Assembly (NCBI RefSeq): GCF_030272615.1
Contig: NC_081405.1
Location: 468,646,008 to 468,710,007 of the forward strand
DNA length: 64,000 nucleotides
Source: Cryptomeria japonica
Taxonomy: Eukaryota > Streptophyta > Pinopsida > Cupressales > Cupressaceae
Direction of reading: 5' to 3'
Shown here: positions 10,499-20,945 of the stretch, piece after piece
Position numbering within the stretch: position 1 is the stretch's first letter
How the letters are laid out: each line of letters begins with the position of its first letter
Position numbers and translations under genes: made by a program
The notes under the pieces: generated by a model
Database searches by the model: none
Told to the model about the DNA's origin: nothing
The model's input: only the letters and a program-made list of their open reading frames with translations

Positions 10499-13400
10499 AT
10501 GGCATCCTCTTCTGTACCTGAATTCATAGCAAACCCTACAGTAGTCAAGGTAATCAAACACCCTAGGCCCATATTTCAGTTAGTTCCCGAGATAGCTAAA
10601 AAGGATGATAATATTGGTGCATTTTCCCAAATCCCCAAAGGAGTTGTTTTTGTAGAAGACCCTAGAATGTATATCCATTGCCGCATAGAAGAATTAGGTG
10701 ATGAGGAAGTCAAGAACATGTACAAGACCATCATATGTGATGATTTTGATAATGTGAAACCTGAACACAAAATTATTGAAACCCTAGGATTCATAGAAAT
10801 TCTCTGCGTTCCAGAATTCCCCAAGGAAGTGATAAGGATACTATTGAGTAGGGTTCATGGTGAATTTTTCTAGCTAGATTCAATTCATAAAATTACAAAG
10901 GAAGCTGTGAAAGCTGTAATAGGGTTACCTTCCATCGGTAACAGACCAGACAAGACAAAGAAGGTCGCAAATGACCTGGTAATGAACCTAGAAGGTGCAA
11001 CATCCGACAAAAGGTCTTTAAGGGTGAATGATGTAACTGACATAAATGTGAGATTCATTAGCATGATTCTAGACTACAAAACAACACATGCAAACAGACT
11101 TAATTCAGTTTCTAGCTTATGCATAACAAGTGCTCATGATATGGTTAAAAATAATGTGAAAATTGATGTATGTGAATGGTTAAAGGATGAACTTATTGAC
11201 AATCTAGGAAAGATCAAGAAGGATAAGAAAGGGACATTCAAATTTGGTAACTTACTTGTTTGCTTAATGCTACATATAACCAAAAAGGTGCCCGACATAG
11301 GTAATAAGAACCTTGGATTTGACATACCGGTAGGCAAACAATTATCTAATTTATTGAACAATATGGGTGAAAATAGAGAAAAGAATATCAATGAATATTT
11401 TCTAGCATTGAAAGCCCAGATGAACACTAGAGTAAGATTATGACAAACAATTGCAGATAAATATAAGGATGATATATGTTTTGTGATTAAGAAGGATTAA
11501 ATTTGGATGGAAGGAGTTATCCCAAGAACAATTTGGGTTACTGAAATGGGTTATGAGACAGATGATCACATCATTGAATAATATGCTAAAGCCCTCCTGG
11601 AAGCACCCAATGAACCTAAGGAAGAGGTATTTAGTAGTGCTGAAACCATTGAAAAAAAAATCCAATCAAAAAAGAGAGTGAAGAAAGTAGAAGCAACAGT
11701 GAGGAGAGGTTCAAGGCAAGCTAAATATATTAAAGAAGATGTACTGAAACAAACCGGTATCACTGAAGATGAGTTATAGGAACAACAACCGGAAACTCAC
11801 CTTTCACCGGTAGCAGCTTCTTCAGAGAGTGACATGCCAACAACATTTAAAAGAGTTGTAAGGAAAAGGGAACCTTCACCGGTATCCACACCTTCACCTA
11901 GAAGAGCCAGGCAAAAACAATAGGAAGTAATGCCCTCGGTCAAGAAGGCTACTCCTAAGAAGAAAAAGTTGACACCAAAGAAAAGGACTCAACAAAATAT
12001 TGCTCTGATTGAAAAACTGCTAGATGAAATAATAGAGGAAGGACAGTTGAAAAACATCAACAAACTATATGACTCACTATCAGTTGATGATAAATAAAAG
12101 GTTGAAAATAGTGTTATCTTACACTTGGATATCTACAAGAAGTTTTTGATGAAAATTATAGATGAAGTACTAGATGAACTATTCAAGAGACTAGAAGAAA
12201 GAAGACAATCTATTATAGAGCTTGACAAGAAAATAAAAATTGAAAAATTACTTGTTGTCTACCCAGTTAACTCTCCAAAAGAAATAGATAATCTAATTAT
12301 AGAGGCTAACTGGTCAGTATTCTATACTGCACACCGACATATTGCACTAATGGTTGGAAGAGTAAATGAGGTTGCAGAAGAAACTAAAAATGCACGAGAT
12401 ATATTCCTTGTTGAGAAGGAAAAACAAGAAGAGTATAGAAACCCTAAACCAATCAAGGTATATCAGAAAGACAAGGATAAAGGTAAAGGCAAGGTTGGTG
12501 GACCTTTGAGCATCAAACTAAAAGATAACTTATCCCCATCGCCTTAGGTTACTCCACTGGTAACAACAACTAAAGATCAACCGGTTGATGAGAGTATGGA
12601 TATATCATAGGAGGATACAAATCCTAATTCTAAGGTACTATACACAGTAGATGTTGATACTCAAAAGGTCAACATTGTGGTAGATAAGGACACAACTGAT
12701 AAGATAGATAAGGCTAGTGAGCCACCGGTAACTGTTAACACAGATGACACTGAAGGTAAACTGGCAGATGGGAAAACAAAACAAGCAAAACAACAAATAG
12801 AGCAATAGGCTCCAGAATAGGAATAGGTTAATACAGAATCAGTGCCACCGACAACTACTGAGCAAGACAAACCCTTGTTTAAAGAAATGGAAACATAGAC
12901 TGACCTACCAGAGGTCACTACAAGCAAGGATATTTCTCCCACCAATGGAATTCAGAGTGTTGGTTCTTCAACTATAGGATTTAAATTAACAAATATAACT
13001 GAAGTTCTTTTAGACTCTTTAAAGAAAATAACAAATTGTAGTTCACAGGCATATAAAGCTATAGATGACACAATTCCAATTTTGAAGATGATAGCTCCAA
13101 AATGTAATGTAGATAATAAGGATTCTTTGAGTCAACTTGACACTTTGTCTAAGTATATTACTGACAACATAGTGACAGTTGAGCAAATAAAGGAAGAAGC
13201 ATTTAAAGAGAGGTTAGAAAAAGAAAAACATAAATTCTTTGAGGAACAAATAAAGAAGTGTACAAGGCAGTTTGACACACTTCAACTGGAACTGTGCAGC
13301 ACACTTAAGGAGTTCAAAACTTTGTATAGAGACACTTGTAAGACAAACTTTTTGACAGTTGACATAGACAAGAAAATGAGCAAGATACAGGAGGAAATTA

Positions 13401-13705
13401 ATAAGCTAGCTGACAATTTTATTAATTCATCTGATTCATTATCAATTTTTGAGAAAAAGATAATAGGTTTTGAGGAAGAGTTACTAAAGCTAGAAAGAGA
13501 AAAGGAGAAAATAAAAAGTAAGGCTAAGGATCTGAAATGGAGATTAAGTCCAAAGTTAGACTACCTTGCATGTTTAAGGAAAGAAATATCTGATGCATTA
13601 ATACAAGGACAGAAAACACCGACAGAGAAAATGCAACACCTCACTGATACAGTTCAAAGAATAGAGGCAGCAATAAAAGACAGTAAAAGTTCATTGAGAA
13701 CTTGA
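10499..13705 (+). pseudogene. ORF2: long protein of unknown function
   Basis: One frame of 1069 codons from ATG 10499 to TGA 13703-13705, broken by 13 premature stops (9 TAG, 3 TAA, 1 TGA) but by no frameshift. The N-terminal ~310 residues (10499-11440) look globular. A Lys/Arg-rich basic stretch (about 11650-12000) contains KKKKLTPKKRTQ. An acidic-basic helical part (12125-12480) is followed by a low-complexity Thr/Pro/Asp/Lys linker (12550-12960). The C-terminal ~220 residues (13040-13700) are strongly coiled-coil. I recognise no retroviral enzyme motif: no DSG, no HHCC/D,D35E, no YVDD. A diverged relative of the C-terminal part is in element I (54640-55250). Basic plus coiled-coil composition suggests a nucleic-acid-binding structural protein, but this is inference. 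Confidence 0.7.
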
Positions 13706-13795
13706 ATTTGGTTTTGGCAGAACTTTTTCAGATTGTAACCAATCGGTTACAAGGTTGAGATAGGAAACCATACTCTATTGACACTTTGACAACCT

Positions 13796-13952
13796 TTGTC
13801 ATTGATGCCAAAGGGGGAGTAGTGGTATGAGAAAATAATCAGCTAAAGAATCATGTGCTCAGGGGGAGCTCACACATTTTTGGTAACATATTTTTGGACT
13901 ATACTTTTTGAATTTTCTCATGAGTATTGCCATCAATGCCAAAGGGGGAGAT
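13796..13952 (+). other. Three polypurine-like tracts before the 3' LTR
   Basis: CCAAAGGGGGAG at 13808-13819, CAGGGGGAG at 13860-13868 and CCAAAGGGGGAGAT at 13939-13952. Only the last abuts the LTR and should be the true PPT. The first and last are preceded by CATTGATG and CATCAATG respectively. Confidence 0.7.
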
Positions 13953-14016
13953 TATTGGAAAATGCACACTCCAATGAGACATTGTAGGTGATTGAAGGTT
14001 TTGTCATTGATGGCAA
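13927..14016 (+). other. Stem enclosing the PPT and LTR start
   Basis: TTGCCATCAATG (13927-13938) is perfectly complementary to CATTGATGGCAA (14005-14016). The 66-nt loop contains the PPT and the first ~52 nt of the 3' LTR. Comparable stems occur in elements B and I. Confidence 0.6.
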
Positions 14017-14753
14017 CCTTACAATCATATGACATCGGCAAGGCAATCCACCAGCACCAGCAAAGTTAGATTCTGCACCAGCACACAGATCACTGGCACC
14101 AACAATGAAAGGAAGCATACTGACATAGAAGCCGACAAGAATTTTGTTGTTAATATATTTTGTTTATTATTGTAAAATCATTGTAAGCTGACTTGGCAAG
14201 TTGTAAAATGACTCTTATATAAGAGAGATAATTGTAGAACATTTTGTGAGAGATAGAGAAATGCAATTAGGCAAATAAGGCAGACCTATTATGTGAATTA
14301 TAGGTTAAGGGTTTATGTAAGATGCAGAGCAGAAACTGGTACTGGATCTGGCATTATAGATGCTATTTTGAAGCAGTACAAGACACTAAATTTATACAAT
14401 CCATTTTGTAAGCCAGTGAAACTTCCATTTTGTATTTGAGCAGTGAGCTCTAGGCACTTGGCCTTCCTGCATGTCCAGGCCCCTCTTGTAGCAGTAATAT
14501 TCTCTTATTGGCTAGTAAGTGAATATTGTGGGTCACAAATCCCGCTGAGGTTTTTCCCACATCGGGTTTCCTCGTTAAAATATTGTGTTATGGTGTGTTT
14601 TTCATGTGGTTGCTTTTGTCTCTATTTATTACATTACTTTCTGTTTACCAGTACACAGTATTAATATGCTCTACATGTTTTAAGTTAAGAAAATCTTACA
14701 ACCGGTTAGATACTGATTCACCCCCCCTCTTAGTATATGTGGGAATCCTAACA
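13953..14753 (+). repeat. 3' LTR of the nested non-autonomous element
   Basis: Matches 8177-8985 with moderate divergence. The first bases read TATTGG instead of TGTTGG. It ends AATCCTAACA at 14753. Confidence 0.92.
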
Positions 14754-14890
14754 GTAGAGGCCAAGGAAGAAGAAGTTTTTACAAGTCAAGCACTCTCTAT
14801 TCTCCAATCATGCTAGAGGACTCGAGTTTGCATGCGTGAGGACCCTAATGTAGTCGTAAATTGCTAGGGTCACAATTTTATGACACTACA
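14754..14890 (-). repeat. Gypsy 5' LTR, second segment
   Basis: Matches 1636-1771 and ends GACACTACA. Bases 14754-14758 (GTAGA) are the second copy of the nested element's target duplication. Confidence 0.88.
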
Positions 14891-15672
14891 CTTCCTCCAT
14901 GGAATATTTTAGCCAGTAATGCCTCAAGTTCCATCAGATGATCTTCATCATCACCATCACCTCTGTTACTACCATGACTAGACCTATAGTCATGATTATG
15001 ACAAACATCTTTTCCTTTCCTTGTTGGTGTACCGGTTACAGAAGCCTTAAATGTAGATTCAAAAGGTTTGGAAATAATATTATCAAAATTGTTTAGTTCA
15101 AATGCAGTTAGCTTTTCAATTAGATAATCAACATTGAATTTATCTTTTGAAATGGATCTCAGTTCTTGAATAGAAGAAAATTTGATAGAATACTATGATA
15201 AAAGAGTTCTAAGCATTTTACTAACAACAATATCATCTTCAATCTTACCTTCAACACTCTTTATACCACCTACAACTTCCTTAATCCTTTGACCATATAG
15301 TGTTATGTTCTCACCATCAACCATTTTCATATCATCAAATTTTCCTCTTAAACTCTCTTCCTTTGCCCTTTGTACATGTTCATCTCCTCCATAAATTAAA
15401 TTAAATTTCTCCCATACCTCATTTGTAGTTTCTAATCTATGAACAACAATATACTCAGAGTCAAACAAAGTAATTACAATTTCTTCAAGAGCCTGAATGT
15501 TTTCCTGTTGTTCTTTGATTTCATCCAATGTCAAGGGACTGGTAGTAGGAGCAAAATACTTGGTTATCACATGATTCCAATACTATGAACACATTCCTTT
15601 AATGTAGATCTTCATCTGATCACTCCATATCCGGTAGTTGTCCTTGGTAAAATCAGGACCCTCCTTCATCAT
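14891..15672 (-). pseudogene. Copia A gag, N-terminal half
   Basis: From ATG near 15672 the frame encodes a UBN2-type copia gag: an N-terminal DFTKDNYRIW and YIKGMCS segment, then TNEVWEKFNLIYGGDEHVQ, LRGKFDDMKMVDGENI and a helical ELRSISKDKFNVDYLIEKL region. Two in-frame TAG stops interrupt it, near 15597 and 15192. A Ser/Gly/Asp linker (SSHGSNRGDGDDEDHL) runs into the gypsy junction at 14890, and the zinc knuckle follows at 1-605. Gag forms the virus-like particle. The frame is otherwise continuous, so the element was coding-competent before these transitions. Confidence 0.8.
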
Positions 15673-15727
15673 CTTTCACAAAATCTTTCCCTCAAGCTGT
15701 TAGGCTTTCTACACATAGAGGACCAAT

Positions 15728-15739
15728 GCTCTGATACCA
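15728..15739 (-). other. Primer binding site of copia A
   Basis: TGGTATCAGAGC on the minus strand, two bases from the LTR end at 15742. Confidence 0.85.
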
Positions 15740-15741
15740 AT

Positions 15742-17300
15742 TGTTAATCTTAGAGGATCTGGTTAATACTAAGAGGGGGGGGGTGAATCAGTATTAAAAA
15801 TAATTTAAAATCAGAAATTTAGACTCATAAAAATTTCACCAAATCAAACATAGACCGACATCAGAGTCATTTACCAATACCCATATCTGCTGATAAACAT
15901 CTGCTAAACTAATATATCTATGCTACACATTAAGTGTTCTTTAACCATGCATAAAATGAAAGTAAATCATAACATTACATCAAAAAAATTCACCATATGA
16001 ACACCATGATTTTCATGTGGAAACCAAAATAGGGAAAAACCATGATGGGAATTGGTACCCACAAATATTTTGCACTGTTTTGAAATGCGCCCTATTAGGA
16101 GCCAAGCCTGGTTAGAAGCTTACAATGATGCCTTGTTAGGAGTATAATCTATTAGGAGTCACCCGGTTAAGGGATTTACCTCAACCCTGTTAGGAGCTTT
16201 GATCTGTTAGGATCAACCTCGCAAGAGGATTTAGAACTCAAATATTGAGTCACCCTGTTAGGGGATTTTACAATGTGAGGCCTATTAGGACCTACCATGT
16301 TAAGGGATTTTAGCTATTGTAATTATTAGAGAACAATAGTGAATAATCTGTTTATAGCACTCAACTGCTTGCTTGATTAGATCTAAGTCTGCATCACTCT
16401 GGTAGATTTTCTCACACTTCTCAAAATCACTGACACTACAAAACATCAACCTTGTTGACATAAAAAACCTTTACAACTAGGTCAACATCAAAACCCTAAG
16501 ACTTACTACATATATCATCACAAATATTTACAACTTATTAAAGATCATCATATGGACCATTACAATCAACTACAAATTAGTATCAACCATTGAATGATCA
16601 TAAGTCATCACAGCAAGTCAATCTGGTACAAAGTCAAACCCTTAGCTCATTCTGCTAAGAAATTTGCACATTCCCAAGAAATTTGATCTCCAAACACACC
16701 AAAACATCTTTCAAACACTTCACATGGTTTGTGTCACGTTATCAGATCAACATGTGAACTTGATGTAGATCACCGCCAAACCAAAAATCATTACTGGTCA
16801 AGAGATTTTTTACTGGTCCTTAAACCCTAGCAAAAACTCAACAAAAAATTATAAACATAACTTCTAGTTGTCACTACATGATGCGGTTCCGGTCAGATAC
16901 ATGTTACAATGATAAAAACTTACGTTCAAAACCACAAAGCCTCAATGATTACCAATCACCAGATACAATCAGAATATTTCCTCGTTTACCAGTTAAGGTC
17001 CTAATTCTCAGTTTCTTGATTCTTTACCGGTAAGCTCTCTCTAGTAGACAAAAAGATTTAGATGACACAATAAAACATAAGTAAACATCATTAGACATGA
17101 ATAAAAATTAGTTTCCATTAATGACAACACAAATAACTGATCAAAGTCATCCATAATGCAATCTCAATCTCTTCATCACAATGTCATCTCAAACAGTCTT
17201 ATACCAGTTCATTCATCATTCTCCATTTATATCAATTATGCCAAACATGCCAACATTGACATCAATGCAACACATAATCAATTCCTCCAAATTTACAACA
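15742..17300 (-). repeat. 5' LTR of copia A
   Basis: About 1.56 kb. On the minus strand it begins TGTTGTAAATTTGGAGG, like the LTR of element E at 55267, and ends AAGATTAACA before the primer site. The matching 3' LTR is outside the window, so the right end is set by similarity to E. Confidence 0.75.
15763..15797 (-). promoter_or_regulatory. C-loop hairpin near LTR end (copia A)
   Basis: TTAATACT (15763-15770) and AGTATTAA (15790-15797) are perfect inverted repeats around a G-rich loop; on the element strand the loop is GATTCACCC… with a C run. Confidence 0.7.
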
Positions 17301-17321
17301 AGGAGTGCAATGGCTAAAATA

Positions 17322-18256
17322 GTGTAGGGTAGACTTATAGGCCTGCCTTACACCTAAGGTTAGATCCATGGTGTAGGGTGGACCTATGGGTCCACCTTAC
17401 ACCAATCAATAGCTAAGAGAAAGGTGAGGTGGGGTTCAAGTTTGTAAACCTGAACACCACCAAAGGTTGGTGGTTAGGATTTACAAACCTGAACCCCACC
17501 TTTGGTGTAAAATGCAAAGGAAAAACTAGGCGTTTCTTGGGTTTATCGACCCAAGAAGCATAATGTATATGATGTTGTTCGAACCAATAAAATTGAATGA
17601 CACCAAACAAAGGGTGCACAATTCTATTCAAATGAAGTGCCATCGAAACAAAGGGAGGATTAAGAAGGGCATTTGGGTTGATGAACCTAAATACCACCAT
17701 TCAATGGTGTGTTTGGGTTCACCAACCTGAAATAACATTATTCAATTGGGAAAAATGAAAAGAGTCAAAGCATTTGGTTCGCAAAAAATCCAAAAACCAT
17801 CCAACGAAAAACAACTAGGGTTTTTAATTCCAAATGAACCAAAGATGGAAAAGATTCAAAATAGGAAAAATAAAACCATGGAACACAAATGGAAAAAATC
17901 TCATCGACAATGAGGAATTTAGAGGGGAAACATGCTCCACAAAGTAGCCTTAGTCTTAAATGATAAGTCAAAATGAAAAATGTATGGGAAATAGATTTAA
18001 AACAAAGAAAAATGACTCCTAATCGAATTGGTAAAAGGGCATTAATATTACTCAAGTATCATTAATAGGTGTAAGAAGGGTTTGTAAACCTTATTTGCAC
18101 TTATTATTGACAAGTTGCATTTAGGGTTTACAAACTTGACTTGCACCTATGTGCAAAAATTTAAGCCATGAAGGGAGATGTAAATCAGGTCTATGAACTC
18201 GATTTTCACCTAGAGTCCAAAATGGTGTAAATCGAGTCTATAGACCTGATTTGCAC
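17322..18256. repeat. Field of diverged dyad-symmetric repeats
   Basis: At least ten imperfect palindromes. The best is 17371-17402: 14-bp arms GTGTAGGGTGGACC and GGTCCACCTTACAC around TATG, fully paired with one G-T wobble. Others are 17322-17353, 17428-17461, 17460-17505, 17534-17557 (9-bp perfect arms TTCTTGGGT), 17671-17692, 17712-17732, 18068-18100, 18112-18147, 18177-18210 and 18224-18256. Several share a pattern GTGTAAATC…GGTTTATAAACC…GATTTGCAC. The short Phe/Asn-rich ORF at 17413-17700 is a by-product of the repeats. Confidence 0.65.
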
Positions 18257-18399
18257 ATAGAAATCAAAATGGAAGATAACTTGGAATACAAAAATGGTAA
18301 TCACACATGAGATAACAAATTCATGCATAGAGTAATTGAACCATAAATGGGCCAAAAAATTGTAGGGTTACCCCAATTTTTCCACATGTCCAAATTGAG

Positions 18400-19010
18400 G
18401 ATAACACTATCCTAATCTCCAAAGATGAAGAAACAGTCTAGCTTCTCTCTAATGTGGTAAAATCTCTCCTCCAATTTGTACATGTGTATGTTCCATTCTT
18501 AGTTTGAATATCTCTCAGCCTATTCTCACCAACAAAAGCCTAAAAGCCCAATTGCACCAAGGATAGATTGTGTATCCCTCCCCATTTCTTAGAGTTGTTT
18601 AAGGTTGCATTGAAGTCACAATTGATTATTCTTTTCTCCTCTCCTAGGTCATTCAACTTATTAGTGATTTTATTCCATATAACTCTATTGTCAATAGTGG
18701 AGATTGGACCATATACATTGATCAAGGAGAATTCATCATTATTTTGCAGAGTTTTACATCTAACCACCATCCAGTTTTGGTTTCCTTCTTACAAAGTACA
18801 TGTTATGGTAAGATGATTCCATATAACACCAATACTTCTAGAAGCACATCTTGAGTCAACAAACAAATCATTCCACAGTCTCCATACACTCATTCTTCTC
18901 ATACTTTCATCCTTGTTCCATTTTGTCTCTTGTAATAAGATAATGTCTACCTTACTTTGCTCTATACAATGCTTGATCAAGTCTCACTTATTAGGTTAAT
19001 TAATGCCCCT
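18400..19010 (-). pseudogene. LINE ORF2, endonuclease domain fragment
   Basis: Translation gives DIILLQETKWN near 18930, FSLINVYGP near 18720 and a CDFNATLNNSKKWGG segment near 18590, followed by NGTYTWTNWRRD. These are the conserved blocks of the LINE apurinic-type endonuclease/exonuclease/phosphatase fold: the QE of LLQET, NVYGP, and the D-N of GDFNA, with the first G here read as C. The domain nicks target DNA for target-primed reverse transcription. A stop separates 18789 from 18770. No RT follows downstream, so the copy is truncated as well as dead. Confidence 0.7.
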
Positions 19011-19749
19011 AACATTCCACATTAGGAGCCTCATTTCCCCTCGAGAAGAAGAAACTCCTTCCCTAATCTTAGACTTAATTTCCTCTACCCCTTTTCTTTC
19101 GCAACAATTTCTAATTTTGCCTTGTTAGACTTAACTCCTCTCTTTCCTTTAACTATGATTTTTGGACACTTTTTTCTAGATTTAGTTTTCTCAATTCCTC
19201 TCTTTGTTAGGCTCACTCCCTCCTCTTCCTGAAAAATTTCCTCTACTTCCGAATCTAATTCAATGTCAAATTCGTTATTAGATTCATGTTAAATTCTCCC
19301 CCAAGGATGTAGATAGAGGAGTTGTATTTCCCCTTTTCCTTGGTCAGGCATTCTATAAGCTACACTTATATGAGTTCAACCACCGCCACATTATCCCCTT
19401 TTGTTCCTTCACCTTAAACTTTATTTTCCTCTTTAGGAGTGCTAGTTTGCATTTCTATGTTTTCCTCATCTTGATAGGAGGTTATTTGATCTTGTTTCAC
19501 TATGAGTTTTTTCTCACAGTTCTCTACCATTGGGCCCAAAAATTCCTTCTATACATCTATATTCAATCCCACTTAATTTTCAATAAGGTTTCTTGTCTAA
19601 TTTGTGGGTATCTTATCATTTTTTAGTAGTCCCATTTGATGCTCATTCTTTTTGGAAGGCTCCCCAATGGAAAATTGTCTTCTTTTCCTTTCTGCATTCT
19701 ACTTAAATTGTGAATTATTAAAGACTATATTGTTAGCCTCCATTGTTGT

Positions 19750-20945
19750 CCATCACTCCAACTGTCCATGGCCTTTTGACTTGCATTTGGGACACAAGAT
19801 CATCTAATCTTCCCTTTCTATCTTCTGTCTCTGTATGCTCCAATCAGCGTTGATTTCAATTTATTGTGATAGGGGAGGAAAAAACATTAGATTTAGGCAT
19901 ATTCTAATGTAAGTCCCAAAACTTCTTTTCCAGTTTTTTATCCACCTGAATGAAAGGTCCAAGTTTTTTCCCTATGTATGTCAGAATGCCCTCTTCCTAG
20001 TATTTTGTAGATAGATTATATAGGTGTATCCAAATAGGACCCCTTTCTTCCATGGATCAATTTTTTGGCTCCATTCCTTAATAAAAATGCTCATGCCATA
20101 TATAAGATAGGGGCCATGGTTAATTATAATCCACCTATCCCAATTGAATGGGAATTCAACTAAGAAATATTCATTAGAAAGGGTACAAAGGGAGACATTC
20201 TTCCCGTATTTTTGATCACACCAAATCCTCAATTTGCTAGCCTCCCCACCATTTGATAAACATCCCTACTTCTCTCAAACTTGCTACTAAACATTCCATT
20301 TGGTTTTTATCTAGAAAAACACAAGTAACTTTGGGATGGGTTTTAGTAGGGCCTCGAGGCATACCTTATTAGTTGTACATTTTTGAATGGAAATCACCTT
20401 TTGTATGTAGTTTCCCTTTTCCCTTCCATCTCCCACTTGATTGATTCCCCTCCATTTGACTCCAGTTAGATTTATCTCTGGACCACCAATTTTTAGAAAT
20501 GTCAACCCTACTTTTATTATCTTACCAAAACCATCTATACCCTTGATTGTTCAGTCCCTCGCAATTGGGGTTGGTTTTCTTTTGTTGATATTTCCCTTGA
20601 TTTGGTTTAGGGTTGATATGGGAAGGTTTCCCCATCATTCAGTGTGTCCATGTAGGTTTGCATAAAAAATTATTAGATCAATCATCATTATTCCTTATTT
20701 TCTCTGATCCCCTTAGTTGGTAGCTTCTAGGATTGTAAATCTCTAGAGCAACAATGGACTTCTTAGGCGACCATCTCCTTCTTCTACCTCATTTCATGTG
20801 TGCTCCTCTTTTCCCTAGCGGGATAATATTTGCCTTTGTTAGGAATCCTAGTATTGGCCTTGGCTATCTAAATCATTCCATCTCCCTATCTACTCTAGCC
20901 CTAAGTTCATCCATCATGATTTCCTTTGCTACCTAATCTATTGGC
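19750..20945 (-). pseudogene. LINE ORF1 (DUF4283-like and zinc knuckle)
   Basis: The 19981-20232 frame reads NEYFLVEFPFNWDRW…HGPYLIYGMSIFIKEWSQKIDPW, which matches the layout of the DUF4283 domain of plant LINE ORF1: F-L-V-F, R, GP-W, L-W, F-P. Downstream near 19756-19795 is a zinc-knuckle remnant CPKCKSKGHGQLE followed by a stop where the last Cys would be. Upstream pieces (20311-20505, and a helical DELRARVDREME segment near 20900) are probably the ORF1 N-terminus. In LINEs this protein binds the element's RNA. Many stops; not functional. Confidence 0.6.

Larger units (their letters stand above)
8177..14753 (+). mobile_element. Non-autonomous copia-like LTR element with ORF1 and ORF2
   Basis: Flanked by LTRs of 809 and 801 bp and a 5-bp target duplication (GCAGA 8172-8176; GTAGA 14754-14758, one mismatch). 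The interior holds a Met-type primer site, ORF1 (coiled coil plus zinc knuckles), ORF2 (unknown), and a polypurine tract before the 3' LTR. There is no protease, integrase, RT or RNase H signature anywhere in its 5 kb interior. The leader after the primer site resembles those of copia elements A, B and E in this window, which suggests they supply enzymes in trans. It inserted into the gypsy LTR, so it is the youngest layer of this nest. Confidence 0.88.
606..14890 (-). mobile_element. Non-autonomous Ty3/gypsy element (gag-pro only)
   Basis: Two matching LTRs (606-1771 and 7097-8176 plus 14759-14890) start TGTAGTGTCA and end CCCACCATCA on the minus strand. The interior has a primer site next to the right LTR, a long gag-pro frame, and a polypurine tract next to the left LTR. 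There is no RT, RNase H or integrase between protease and PPT, so it must have moved in trans. It lies inside the gag of copia A. Its own 5' (right) LTR is broken by the 8177-14753 element. Confidence 0.85.
1..17300 (-). mobile_element. Ty1/copia element A, 5' part, split by a gypsy insertion
   Basis: The element is read on the minus strand. Its 5' LTR is at 15742-17300, the primer site at 15728-15739, the N-terminal half of gag at 14891-15672, and the zinc knuckle and protease at 1-605; the rest of pol and the 3' LTR lie beyond the left edge. Removing 606-14890 joins a gag linker (…KIFHGG) to a basic stretch just before the zinc knuckle, so a gypsy insertion in gag explains the split. The flanks of the gypsy are CTTA (602-605) and CTTC (14891-14894), a possible 4-bp target duplication with one mismatch. 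Confidence 0.85.

Noticed and set aside
17413-17700. Minus-strand ORF with repeated VVFRF.NPN phrases as a repeat protein
   Set aside because: The amino-acid repeats follow from the DNA palindromes, and the frame has no start context or relatives that I can see.
17322-18256. CRISPR-like array
   Set aside because: Units are diverged, spacing is irregular, no constant direct repeat, and the genome is a plant nuclear one.
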